From CAZHJK01 sp964533275 (GTDB taxonomy: Bacteria; Bacillota; Clostridia; Eubacteriales; Garciellaceae): a DNA stretch of 64,000 nt. The notes beneath the pieces were generated by a model. It did not search any database. It worked only from the letters and a program-made list of their open reading frames with translations, and was not told the origin of the DNA. Below, piece by piece: positions 8,092 through 16,263 of this stretch. Made by a program: the position numbers and the translations under genes. The stretch's first letter is position 1; each line of letters starts with the position of its first letter. The DNA lies in contig CAZHJK010000013.1 in the NCBI GenBank assembly GCA_964533275.1, positions 12,570 to 76,569 on the forward strand, read 5' to 3'.

Positions 8092-8328
8092 TTATTTTAA
8101 TTCATCAATACATTTTGGACATACATTTTTACCCTTAAAGGAAAGTGTGTCCTTAGCTTGACCACAGAAGATACAAGCTGGCTCATATTTCTTTAACATA
8201 ATATAATTACCATCAACAAAGATTTCTAGAGAATCTTTTATGTTAATACCTAAAGTACGACGCAATTCAATAGGAATAACAACTCTACCTAATTCATCTA
8301 CTTTTCTTACTATGCCTGTTGATTTCAA
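8092..8328 (-). CDS. abrB: AbrB/SpoVT-family transition-state regulator with Cys4 tail
   Basis: A 78-residue DNA-binding regulator. The SpoVT/AbrB swapped-hairpin domain covers about residues 1-48 (STGIVRKVDELGRVVIPIELRRTLGI). The C-terminal part carries two CxxC pairs, Cys52/55 and Cys70/73, a probable zinc ribbon absent from Bacillus AbrB but seen in many clostridial versions. In Bacillus abrB also follows rsmI and is the transition-state repressor controlling sporulation and stationary-phase genes. Its upstream 130 bp is very AT-rich, as such autoregulated promoters are. Several AbrB paralogues may exist, so the symbol is by position and family. Confidence 0.85.
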   Translation of the reverse strand: MKSTGIVRKVDELGRVVIPIELRRTLGINIKDSLEIFVDGNYIMLKKYEPACIFCGQAKDTLSFKGKNVCPKCIDELK

Positions 8329-8477
8329 ATGATAGACCCCCTTTTATGCAATTTTCGACAAATTTTACACATATTAAATATTAGCAGAATTTACATAAAT
8401 AGTCAATATATGAATGCATTTAAAATATATTTAAATTTGCGTAGTCATTATCATATGCTATGGGAGAGGAGTATAAA

Positions 8478-9389
8478 ATGATAAAACCAGGTGCCTTAAA
8501 ACCAGGAGATTGTATAGGAGTAATCTCCCCCTCCAGTCCAGTAAAGTTAGAACTATTTCAAAGTGGTATTAAATACCTTGAAAATCAAGGATTTAGAATA
8601 ACTATAGGAAAACATTCCCTTGAAAAAAGTAATGGGTTTTTAGCAGGCAGTGAAGAACAAAGACTATATGATATACACCAAATGTTTAGAGATCCTAATA
8701 TCAACGCTATATTTTGCAGTAGGGGAGGCTATGGAAGTCTTTCCTTACTAGATAAAATAGACTATGATTTAATAAGAAGAAACCCAAAGATATTTTTAGG
8801 CTATAGTGATATAACAGCCCTTCATATTGCCATAGGACAAAACTCCGAATTAGTTACCTTTCATGGACCAATGGTTTCTGACTTAACAGAAAAATCCCCT
8901 GAATACAATAAAATAATGTTAAGAAGAACAATGATGCAGTCAAGTTCAATAGATGAGATATTCCATCCAGAAAAGGAAACAAAAGTAATATATCCAGGGA
9001 GGACTATGGGAAGGCTTACGGGAGGAAATTTAAGCCTTATTTGTTCTACCCTAGGAACAGACTTTGAGATTAATTGTAAAAATAAAATATTAATTATTGA
9101 AGAAGTAGGGGAACCCAGCTATAAAATACATCGTATGATAATTCAGTTAGCATTAGCGGGAAAGCTAAGTGATGCAGTAGGGTTTATTATAGGAGAGTTT
9201 TATAATTGCATAGAAGAGGAACAATATCCCTTAGATAAAATGTTGGAGGATTTATTTCTACCCTATAAAAAACCTACAATCTATGGTGTTAAGTGTGGTC
9301 ATGGAAAATATAAAGCTACCCTTCCCCTTGGTTGTACAGCAACAATTAATAATGATAAACTTATTATAAAGGAAAGAGCTCTTATATAG
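8478..9389 (+). CDS. Muramoyltetrapeptide LD-carboxypeptidase, S66 family
   Basis: A 303-residue serine peptidase of the LdcA/MccF family. LdcA removes the terminal D-Ala from murein tetrapeptides during cell-wall recycling; MccF cleaves microcin C. GAIKPGD-like ALKPGDCIGVISPSSP opens the protein. The nucleophile Ser110 is in FLGYSDITALH, the catalytic Glu is in LIIEEVGEPSYKIHRM (about 205-220), and His274 is in KCGHGKYKATLPLG. ATG 8478 is preferred over 8460 because GAGAGGAG lies between them. No signal peptide is visible, so it is cytoplasmic. Confidence 0.9.
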   Translation: MIKPGALKPGDCIGVISPSSPVKLELFQSGIKYLENQGFRITIGKHSLEKSNGFLAGSEEQRLYDIHQMFRDPNINAIFCSRGGYGSLSLLDKIDYDLIRRNPKIFLGYSDITALHIAIGQNSELVTFHGPMVSDLTEKSPEYNKIMLRRTMMQSSSIDEIFHPEKETKVIYPGRTMGRLTGGNLSLICSTLGTDFEINCKNKILIIEEVGEPSYKIHRMIIQLALAGKLSDAVGFIIGEFYNCIEEEQYPLDKMLEDLFLPYKKPTIYGVKCGHGKYKATLPLGCTATINNDKLIIKERALI

Positions 9390-9521
9390 GGTTAGGAAAT
9401 TGCACTAGGTTTAAATAATAGGGGCGCTTGAAATTATAATTGGAATTTAAGTAATTAAAATTTTAAACAAATAATATAGGGTATAGAATAAGAAGATTGA
9501 AGAAAAAAAGGAGGACATTAA

Positions 9522-11399
9522 ATGTTAAAGGGATATGCCGGTAAAATGCTCTTTGTTGATCTTACTGAGGGTAAGATAGAAGAAAAAGAACTTTCTATGG
9601 AGTTAGCAAAAAATTTCATTGGTGGTTATGGTATTGGAGCAAAAATATTATATGATAAGATGCCTGCAGGAACTGATCCACTGGGGCCAGAAAGTATACT
9701 TGGCTTTGTAACTGGACCATCAAATGCTACAAATACATTCTTTGGTGGACGATTTACCCTAGTACATAAATCACCTATAACCGGTGGTTGGAATGATTCT
9801 AACTCTGGGGGTTTCTTTGGTCCAGAATTAAAAAATGCTGGATATGATGCAGTTTTTGTAAGTGGTATTTCAGAAAGGCCTGTTTATCTTTGGATAAATA
9901 ATGGAAAGACTGAACTTAGGGATGCATCTGTGCTATGGGGAATGGGTACAAAGGAAACCTGGGATTTTCTTAAGGATGAAACAGGGGAACCAAAGGTTAG
10001 AGTTATAGCTATTGGACCTTCAGGAGAAAATATGTCACTAATAGCATGCCCTATAAATGACGGACACCGTGCACCGGGAAGAGGCGGTGGAGGAGCTGTA
10101 ATGGGTTCTAAAAAATTAAAGGCAATCGCAGTTCGAGGAACCGGGAAAATTAACATTGCAAATAAGGATAAAATGTTAGAGATAAATAAAAAAGTCAGTG
10201 CAGATTTAAAGAATAACCCAGGTTACAAGGGAATGAGCACCTATGGGACAGGTGGCGATACTGGTGCATGTGCTCTAAATGGTGATGCTCCTGTGAAAAA
10301 CTGGGCAGGAGTTGGAATAATTGATTTTGGAGTAGAAAGTGCCGAAAAGGTAACCTCTATGGAATTAGATAGGCATAAGGTGAAGAAATATGCATGTTCA
10401 AAATGTCCTGTTGGATGTGGGGCTGAATATGAGGTTAAAGATGGAAGATGGCCATTACCACAAACTGAACGACCTGAATATGAAACAGCTGCCTCCTTTG
10501 GTTCTGCATTATTATGTGATGAAGAGGATGTTATATTAAAATGTAATGAAGTCTGTAATGTTTATGGATTAGATACAATATCAGCGGGCATGACCATAGC
10601 ATGGGCAATGGAATGCTATAATGAAGGTATTTTAAGTAAAGAAGAACTAGATGGGATAGATTTAACATGGGGTAATGGAGAAGCAATTGTTGCTCTACTT
10701 CAGAAAATGGCAGATAGGGATGGTTGTGGAGCCGTCTTAGCCAATGGCTCAGCCTATGCTGCTAAGAAGTGGGGTAGGGGTGAGGATTATTTACAAACCG
10801 CGTCAGGTATTGAATTACCTGCCCATGACCCCAGATTAGGACCAGGACTAGCAAGAACTTATCAATATGATCCCACACCAGGACGCCATGTTAAGGGTGG
10901 TATTGGACTTGAACAATTAAACCAAGATCCTTCTGGCGGTAAATATGATTATAGAGGAACTGGAGAAGCTGATGCAATAGCGACCAGTAACACGGAAGTA
11001 ATAAATTGTTTAGGTACTTGTCTTTTAGGTGCCGATCTTATACCCCAGGCAAGGCAAAGGGAGTATATGGAAGCTATTACAGGAATGAGGTTTAATGAGC
11101 AAGACAGTTATAATACAGGACTTCGTATTCTAAATATGCGACATGCCTTTAATCTTCGAGAGGGGATTAAACCTTCCGATAACTATATTACACAACGGGT
11201 TCTAGGAAAACCACCCCTAAAAGCTGGTCCTACCAAGGGAGTGACTATTGATAATGATCTCCTTGTAAGGAATTTCTTTGAAGAACTTGATTGGGATATG
11301 AAAACCGGGAAGCCATCCTTAGAATCATTACAAAGGCTTGGACATCTAGAGGATGTAATCGAGGAATTATATGGCTCTGGGGTTAGTCATGATAGTTAA
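9522..11399 (+). CDS. Tungsten-type aldehyde ferredoxin oxidoreductase family
   Basis: A 625-residue member of the AOR family, which oxidises aldehydes to acids with ferredoxin as acceptor, using a tungsto-bispterin and one [4Fe-4S] cluster. The cluster ligands Cys292, Cys295 and Cys299 (CSKCPVGC) and a late Cys (496 or 500, in NCLGTC) match the spacing of the Pyrococcus enzyme. GGRFTLVHKSPITGGWNDSNSGGFFGPELK and AIGPSGEN are pterin-binding segments. A strong AAGGAGG precedes the ATG. It is followed, with overlap, by a MoaD-like gene. Some relatives reduce acids; the natural aldehyde here is unknown. Amino acid-derived aldehydes are plausible in this gene context. Confidence 0.92.
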   Translation: MLKGYAGKMLFVDLTEGKIEEKELSMELAKNFIGGYGIGAKILYDKMPAGTDPLGPESILGFVTGPSNATNTFFGGRFTLVHKSPITGGWNDSNSGGFFGPELKNAGYDAVFVSGISERPVYLWINNGKTELRDASVLWGMGTKETWDFLKDETGEPKVRVIAIGPSGENMSLIACPINDGHRAPGRGGGGAVMGSKKLKAIAVRGTGKINIANKDKMLEINKKVSADLKNNPGYKGMSTYGTGGDTGACALNGDAPVKNWAGVGIIDFGVESAEKVTSMELDRHKVKKYACSKCPVGCGAEYEVKDGRWPLPQTERPEYETAASFGSALLCDEEDVILKCNEVCNVYGLDTISAGMTIAWAMECYNEGILSKEELDGIDLTWGNGEAIVALLQKMADRDGCGAVLANGSAYAAKKWGRGEDYLQTASGIELPAHDPRLGPGLARTYQYDPTPGRHVKGGIGLEQLNQDPSGGKYDYRGTGEADAIATSNTEVINCLGTCLLGADLIPQARQREYMEAITGMRFNEQDSYNTGLRILNMRHAFNLREGIKPSDNYITQRVLGKPPLKAGPTKGVTIDNDLLVRNFFEELDWDMKTGKPSLESLQRLGHLEDVIEELYGSGVSHDS

Positions 11400-11637
11400 T
11401 GTTAAATTTTTTGGATCTATTGTACCACTACTCCATAAAGAAGAACAAGAATTTGAGTTAGCGGAGGGAGCAACAATAAAGCAGCTGGTTGATATTATTA
11501 TTTATAATACCCATGACCAAGGGATACAATTAATAAAATCAGCCTCATTCATTGTAAATAAAGAAAGTGCCAACTTAGAAACTATTTTAAAGGATAAAGA
11601 TAATGTTCTTATCTTATATACCTTAGGTGGAGGATAA
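11389..11637 (+). CDS. MoaD/ThiS-family sulfur carrier paired with AOR
   Basis: An 82-residue ubiquitin-fold protein (beta-grasp start MIVNVKFFGSI) ending in LGGG, close to the Gly-Gly tail that is thiocarboxylated in MoaD, the sulfur donor of molybdopterin synthase. It overlaps the AOR stop by 11 bp, so it is translationally coupled and probably serves the tungstopterin of that enzyme. The start is uncertain: ATG 11389 begins at the conserved beta strand, but ATG 11371 has a better GAGG site and would add six residues. Confidence 0.83.
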   Translation: MIVNVKFFGSIVPLLHKEEQEFELAEGATIKQLVDIIIYNTHDQGIQLIKSASFIVNKESANLETILKDKDNVLILYTLGGG

Positions 11638-11679
11638 ACTATATAATAAGTTAACATAAAATAAAAGGGAGTGGATTTA

Positions 11680-12999
11680 ATGGAGGAAGAAATAAAAAGG
11701 TTAATAGGGGGTAATAGGGCTTTACAAGATGTTGCTGCCCTAAAGGAAACAATATGGATTAACCCAAAGTTTCAAAGTTATGAAAAAGTTAAAAATCAAT
11801 TACCCATAAGGGAAGAACAAATAATAGATGCCCAAAAAAGACTGGAGAGATTTGCCCCCTTTATTGCCCAACATTTTCCTGATACCAGGGACCTAAAGGG
11901 AATAATAGAATCTCCCTTAAGGGAAATTCCTAATATGCTTAAAGAACTTCAAAATTCCCATGAAGTAAAGGGCAAGCTTTATTTAAAAATGGATAGTCAT
12001 TTAGCAGTGGCAGGATCCATAAAGGCTAGGGGAGGCATTTATGAAGTATTAAAGCATACTGAGGACTTAGCAATAGAAAATAATTTAATTTCATATGAGG
12101 ATGACTACTCAAAGCTTGCGTCTCAAGAAAGCAGAGAGTTTTTTAATCAATATACCATTCAGGTTGGTTCAACTGGTAATCTAGGATTAAGTATAGGAAT
12201 CACCAGTGCGGCTATTGGATATAAGGTGATTGTTCATATGTCTATGGATGCAAAACAATGGAAAAAGGATTTATTACGAAGTAAGGGTGTTACGATTGTA
12301 GAATATAACTCTGATTTTAGCTTAGCAGTAAAAGAAGGTAGGAAGAAGTCAGATGAGGACCCAAATAGTTATTTTATAGATGATGAAAATTCAGTAGATT
12401 TATTTTTAGGATATGCTGTTGCAGCAAGTCGACTTAAGAAACAATTAGAGGAGCAAAGTATCATAGTAGATGAAGAGCATCCTATATTTGTATATTTACC
12501 CTGCGGTGTAGGGGGAGCTCCGGGAGGAGTGACCTATGGGCTTAAAACTATTTTTAAGGATAATGTTCACTGTTTTTTTATTGAACCTACACATAGCCCA
12601 TGTATGCTATTAGGCATGGCAACAGGATTGCAAGACAAGGTGTCTGTACAAGATTTTGGTGTTGATGGTTTCACAGAGGCAGATGGCTTAGCAGTAGGTC
12701 GTCCATCAGGCTTTGTAGGTGGAGTTATGGATCCATTGTTAAGTGGTATCTTTACCATAGATGATGCTAGGTTATTTCACTTTATGAGAAATTTAAATGA
12801 TAAAGAAAGCATTCAAATAGAACCTTCGGCATGTGCTGCATTTATGGGCCCAGCCTTTTTAGAGGAGTATAAGGAAAGTAAAAAGTACCTACTAGACCAT
12901 AATGTAAATGAGAAGATTAAAAAGGGAACACATATTGCCTGGGCTACCGGAGGAAACCTAGTTCCAAAGGAAACAATGGAGGAATATTTAAATCAATAA
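11680..12999 (+). CDS. dsdA: D-serine ammonia-lyase (dehydratase)
   Basis: A 439-residue PLP enzyme that converts D-serine to pyruvate and ammonia. GSIKARGG contains the Schiff-base Lys115 (Lys118 in E. coli), and GSTGNLGLSIG is the phosphate-binding loop. PCGVGGAPGGVTYGL and the C-terminal WATGGNLVP are DsdA signatures, and the length fits the 440-residue bacterial form. The start is ATG 11680 behind AAAGGGAG; an upstream GTG at 11671 lies in the ribosome site. No dedicated DsdC or DsdX is adjacent. Confidence 0.95.
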   Translation: MEEEIKRLIGGNRALQDVAALKETIWINPKFQSYEKVKNQLPIREEQIIDAQKRLERFAPFIAQHFPDTRDLKGIIESPLREIPNMLKELQNSHEVKGKLYLKMDSHLAVAGSIKARGGIYEVLKHTEDLAIENNLISYEDDYSKLASQESREFFNQYTIQVGSTGNLGLSIGITSAAIGYKVIVHMSMDAKQWKKDLLRSKGVTIVEYNSDFSLAVKEGRKKSDEDPNSYFIDDENSVDLFLGYAVAASRLKKQLEEQSIIVDEEHPIFVYLPCGVGGAPGGVTYGLKTIFKDNVHCFFIEPTHSPCMLLGMATGLQDKVSVQDFGVDGFTEADGLAVGRPSGFVGGVMDPLLSGIFTIDDARLFHFMRNLNDKESIQIEPSACAAFMGPAFLEEYKESKKYLLDHNVNEKIKKGTHIAWATGGNLVPKETMEEYLNQ

Positions 13000-13005
13000 A
13001 CCCGA

Positions 13006-13041
13006 GAAGCAACAGGGACGGTTCTTTTTGCTTCCTTTTTT
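13006..13041 (+). terminator. Terminator of dsdA built from the GGGACGGTTC repeat
   Basis: GAAGCAA (13006-13012) pairs with TTGCTTC (13028-13034) around GGGACGGTTC and is followed by CTTTTTTC. The same repeat unit is found at 13450-13478 and 59173-59200. Confidence 0.7.
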
Positions 13042-13109
13042 CATTGCAAATTCAGACATAAAACACATTATATATAATTAAAAAACCTCATATCTTTGTT
13101 TATATGATG

Positions 13110-13617
13110 AATTATGCGTCGTATTGTTTTGACATAGTAATAAATGAAATTACACGTTCCTCTGGTGGCATTGATGGATAATACCGACAATTCATTCCAA
13201 TGTAAATTCTAAAGCTTGAAGAACTCGCTACGCTCAAACAATTCAAGCTTTTTAACGAATTTACATCTCCATTCATTGGGTATTATGACCATCAGCTGCC
13301 AAGTCGTCACTTTGTAAGTTTATTTATTTATTTTTATTGGTAGGTTTTCATGTCACCCTAGGGCATTGTTATTACGAGCAAGCGAGGAATCTTGGACTTT
13401 GACTTAGGTACTTCTCTTGGGTCTAAGATCCTTGATAACAATAGAAGCAGAAGCAAAAGGGACGGTTCTTTTTGCTTCAGACCTTTCGTTTTGGTCTCCC
13501 ATCTACGACGCATTCTTTACCATGGCGCCCTAACGGGATAAAATATTTCATAAAGCGATGACTAGGAGCATATGAAGATATTTTATCTCTTTAACGTAAA
13601 TTCAACGACGCATAATT
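13110..13617. repeat. Composite palindromic element with 13-bp terminal inverted repeats
   Basis: The outer ends are perfect inverted repeats: AATTATGCGTCGT (13110-13122) and ACGACGCATAATT (13605-13617). Inside is a large imperfect hairpin, 13173-13220 against 13242-13293 (shared blocks GATGG, ATAATACC, CATTC, TGTAAATTC, AAGCTTGAA). Also inside are a GGGACGGTTC hairpin and a short copy (13535-13589) of the 2353-2465 element. A copy of the first 125 bp or so starts at 63876. I find no convincing ORF and no clear target-site duplication. It behaves like a non-autonomous mobile element or a nested array of repeats. Confidence 0.75.
13450..13478. repeat. GGGACGGTTC hairpin repeat, second copy
   Basis: GAAGCAAAA ... 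TTTTTGCTTC flank GGGACGGTTC, nearly identical to 13006-13034 and related to 59173-59200. Confidence 0.7.
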
Positions 13618-13680
13618 TATCTTATGGGTCATTTTAAGTGATCTCCTGCTTTTATGCTTTTATGAAAATTGGACACGGAC

Positions 13681-13704
13681 AAAGGGAACCCTGGGGTTCC
13701 CTTT
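13681..13704. repeat. GGGAACCC palindrome at the end of the ABC-F gene
   Basis: AAAGGGAACCC and GGGTTCCCTTT form an 11-bp perfect stem around TG, one base from the ABC-F stop codon. Related palindromes GGGAACCTAAGGTTCCC occur at 23464-23480 and 46677-46695. There is no T-run on the minus side, but it may still act as the 3' end structure of the minus-strand gene. Confidence 0.65.
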
Positions 13705-13705
13705 A

Positions 13706-15502
13706 CTACTTTTTAGCTTCTTCAATTTTTTCTGCTAAGTCATTAAGATATACCCATCGCTCCATTTTCTCCTCAAGCTTTTTATCTACTTGATTTTTCT
13801 CATTTATCAATTCATTTAACTTGGAATAATCGGTTGCAGCCTCTAGAATTTTTCTGTCCAGCTCTTGGATAGTATCTTCTAAGCCGGCAATTATTTCATC
13901 AATTTCTTGGTATTCTTTTTGTTCATTATAAGAAAATTTTAACTTTGGTTTGGGCTTTGACCTGGCTTGATTTTTATTTTTCTCTGGTTTATTTTCTATA
14001 GAAGAAACATTACTTTTATTTTCAAGAGACTGCCTATATTCAGAAAAGCCGCCCTCATATTGTCTAATCTTCCCATTGCCCTCAAAGGCGAAGATACGAT
14101 TAATTACTCTATCCAAGAAATATCTATCATGGGATACCGTTAATACTATGCCATCAAAACTATCTAAATAATCCTCTAGAATAGTAAGAGTGGAAATATC
14201 TAAATCGTTTGTGGGTTCATCTAGAATTAAAATATTCGGTGCTTCCATTAATATCTTCAATAGGTAAAGTCTTCTTATTTCTCCTCCGGATAATTTAGAT
14301 ATAAAGGAGTATTGCATAGAACCACTAAATAAGAAGCGCTCTAGCATCTGGGATGCCGTTACACTGCCATCATTGGTTTGAATATATTCTGCCACATTTT
14401 TTATATAATCAATAACCCGCAGGTTCCCATCAATAAATTCAGTTTCCTGGGAGAAATACCCTATCTTAACTGTTTCTCCAATATCTATACTTCCTTGGTC
14501 AGGTGTTAGGTCACCATTAATAATATTTAATAAGGTGGTTTTTCCACAGCCATTGGGTCCTAGAATTCCTATTCGATCATTTTTTAAAAGAATATAGGAA
14601 AAGTCATTAATTAGATTTTTAACATCAAAGGATTTACTGATATTATTGATTTCAATAGTTTTTTTACCTAATCTAGTGGACACGCTGTCTAACTCAATGG
14701 TTTTATCCCTTTTAAAAACCTTATGGTCACTTAATTCTTCAAATCTTTTTATATGTGCCTTTTGTTTTGTAGATCTTGCCCTGGCACCGCGCATCATCCA
14801 TTCTAAATCTTTTCGATATAAGCTTTTCTTTTTTCTATCAGTGGCAATCTCCATTTCCTCCCGTTGTGCTTTTAATTCCAGGAATTTGGTGTAGTTTGCC
14901 CTATAGGTATATAGATTTCCCTTATCAATTTCCATTATAATATTTGCAACCCTATCTAGAAAGTATCTGTCATGGGTTACCATAATCAAGGCGCCTTGAT
15001 ATTTCTTAAGGTAGTCCTCTAGCCACTGGGCCATCTCATTATCTAAATGATTTGTAGGCTCATCCAAAACTAGAATATCAGCAGGGGTTAAAAGGGTTCT
15101 AACCAGTGCAATCCGTTTTTTCTGTCCACCGGATAGGGTATTTACCTCCCCTTTAAAATCTTCTATTCCTAACCTTTGAAGCATTGCAATGGCTTCGCCT
15201 TCTATATTTCGATAGTCCTCTTTAGCTTTTTTCCCAATAATAACATTTTGTATGATATTAAGTTCTTCTTGAAATTCTGGTATTTGTGCTAGATATTCTA
15301 TTCTAATATTTTTGCCCTTATTTACTATTCCTGAATCAGGTTCTTCTAAACCTGATATTATTTTTAATAGGGTAGACTTACCAGTACCATTAATACCAAT
15401 AACACCTATTTTATCTCCCTCATTAATACCCATTGTTATATCATTAAATAAAACCTTATCAGCATAAGCCTTACTTATATTTTCCATATTTAATAAATTC
15501 AT
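13706..15502 (-). CDS. ABC-F family ATPase, Uup-like, with C-terminal coiled coil
   Basis: A 598-residue soluble protein with two ABC domains and no membrane segments. First domain: Walker A GINGTGKST, signature LSGGQKKR, Walker B ILVLDEPTNHLD. Second: GPNGCGKTT, LSGGEIRR, ILILDEPTNDLD. The charged linker lies between them, and a Lys/Glu-rich coiled coil fills about residues 520-598, as in Uup. Such proteins act on ribosomes or DNA intermediates; some give antibiotic resistance, but this one looks like the housekeeping Uup/YfmR type. The start is ATG 15502 behind AGAGGGTG; longer reading upstream has no support. Confidence 0.88.
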   Translation of the reverse strand: MNLLNMENISKAYADKVLFNDITMGINEGDKIGVIGINGTGKSTLLKIISGLEEPDSGIVNKGKNIRIEYLAQIPEFQEELNIIQNVIIGKKAKEDYRNIEGEAIAMLQRLGIEDFKGEVNTLSGGQKKRIALVRTLLTPADILVLDEPTNHLDNEMAQWLEDYLKKYQGALIMVTHDRYFLDRVANIIMEIDKGNLYTYRANYTKFLELKAQREEMEIATDRKKKSLYRKDLEWMMRGARARSTKQKAHIKRFEELSDHKVFKRDKTIELDSVSTRLGKKTIEINNISKSFDVKNLINDFSYILLKNDRIGILGPNGCGKTTLLNIINGDLTPDQGSIDIGETVKIGYFSQETEFIDGNLRVIDYIKNVAEYIQTNDGSVTASQMLERFLFSGSMQYSFISKLSGGEIRRLYLLKILMEAPNILILDEPTNDLDISTLTILEDYLDSFDGIVLTVSHDRYFLDRVINRIFAFEGNGKIRQYEGGFSEYRQSLENKSNVSSIENKPEKNKNQARSKPKPKLKFSYNEQKEYQEIDEIIAGLEDTIQELDRKILEAATDYSKLNELINEKNQVDKKLEEKMERWVYLNDLAEKIEEAKK

Positions 15503-15576
15503 TTCTGCACCCTCTTTATAGCTTTTGTAGTTATAAATGAGCATACCATATTTTTTGAATATGTACCAATATAGGC

Positions 15577-15616
15577 AAAAAATTCAGCAACCCCAATATA
15601 TAGGGGAAGCTGAATT
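15577..15616 (-). terminator. Intrinsic terminator of the ECF S-component gene
   Basis: AATTCAGC (15581-15588) pairs with GCTGAATT (15609-15616), extended by CCCC/GGGG inside. On the minus strand the stem is followed by TTTTTT. Confidence 0.8.
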
Positions 15617-15661
15617 ATTGAAGGGCATATCTAAATGTGAAAGTATCACAATAATATGCGG

Positions 15662-16156
15662 TTATCCTATTGTTAGGGATGACTTTATGCCACTTTTATT
15701 AAATACCTTTATAATAAGGTATCCTCCCACGGATCCTATGGAACCTTGCATCAAATTATATAATACATTTGATAGGGGGGAGATAAGATTACTATATAAA
15801 ACTACCTCAAAGCCATAATATCCAATAGTCATAATGCCCATTCCGATTAACATACCCAGTAGGTATCTTTCCTTTGTGAATAGGTAGCCGGATACAGCTC
15901 CCATAGTTCCCTTGATAAGAAGTGTAGGTATCATATAGGGAATAAAGGCAAGGTAGGCGTCACCCAACATAGAACCAATCCCTGCAGCCACAAACCCTAA
16001 AACAGGTCCTAGAAAATAAGCAGAAATATAAATGGCAGCATCACCTAGATTAATATAACCTCCTAAGGGAGAAGGAATGGCAATAACCACAGTAGAAATA
16101 AATATTATGGCAATTAAAAGCGAAGTATAAGTTATCTTTTTTATGTTAGAATTCAT
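15662..16156 (-). CDS. ECF transporter S-component, possibly for a B6-type vitamin
   Basis: A 164-residue integral membrane protein with about five or six hydrophobic helices, of the ECF vitamin-transporter S-subunit type. The GGYINLGDAAIYISAYFLGP segment and GSMLGDAYL resemble the HmpT/PdxU group. It would bind a vitamin and work with a shared EcfAA'T module encoded elsewhere. AAGGAAGGATTAT precedes the ATG. It is divergent, 107 bp away, from a MocR/PdxR-like regulator; in other Firmicutes such regulators control vitamin B6 uptake, so a pyridoxine-type substrate is my inference. Thiamin precursors are an alternative. Confidence 0.75.
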   Translation of the reverse strand: MNSNIKKITYTSLLIAIIFISTVVIAIPSPLGGYINLGDAAIYISAYFLGPVLGFVAAGIGSMLGDAYLAFIPYMIPTLLIKGTMGAVSGYLFTKERYLLGMLIGMGIMTIGYYGFEVVLYSNLISPLSNVLYNLMQGSIGSVGGYLIIKVFNKSGIKSSLTIG

Positions 16157-16263
16157 ATAATCCTTCCTTTCACAAAGTGTTCTTTTATATTATAATATAA
16201 TATATATGACCCTTTGAAAATATACAGAATTAAATAATTTGATAAGGACAGATGGTGATAAGT
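16157..16263. promoter_or_regulatory. Divergent promoter region between ECF S-component and MocR-type regulator
   Basis: The 107-bp gap contains overlapping TATAAT-like sequences in TATTATAATATAATATATAT (about 16187-16206) that could serve as -10 boxes in both directions. I could not define an operator. Confidence 0.4.

Noticed and set aside
15537..15818. 93-residue plus-strand frame between the ABC-F and ECF genes
   Set aside because: It crosses the ECF terminator and the end of the ECF gene; no family resemblance.
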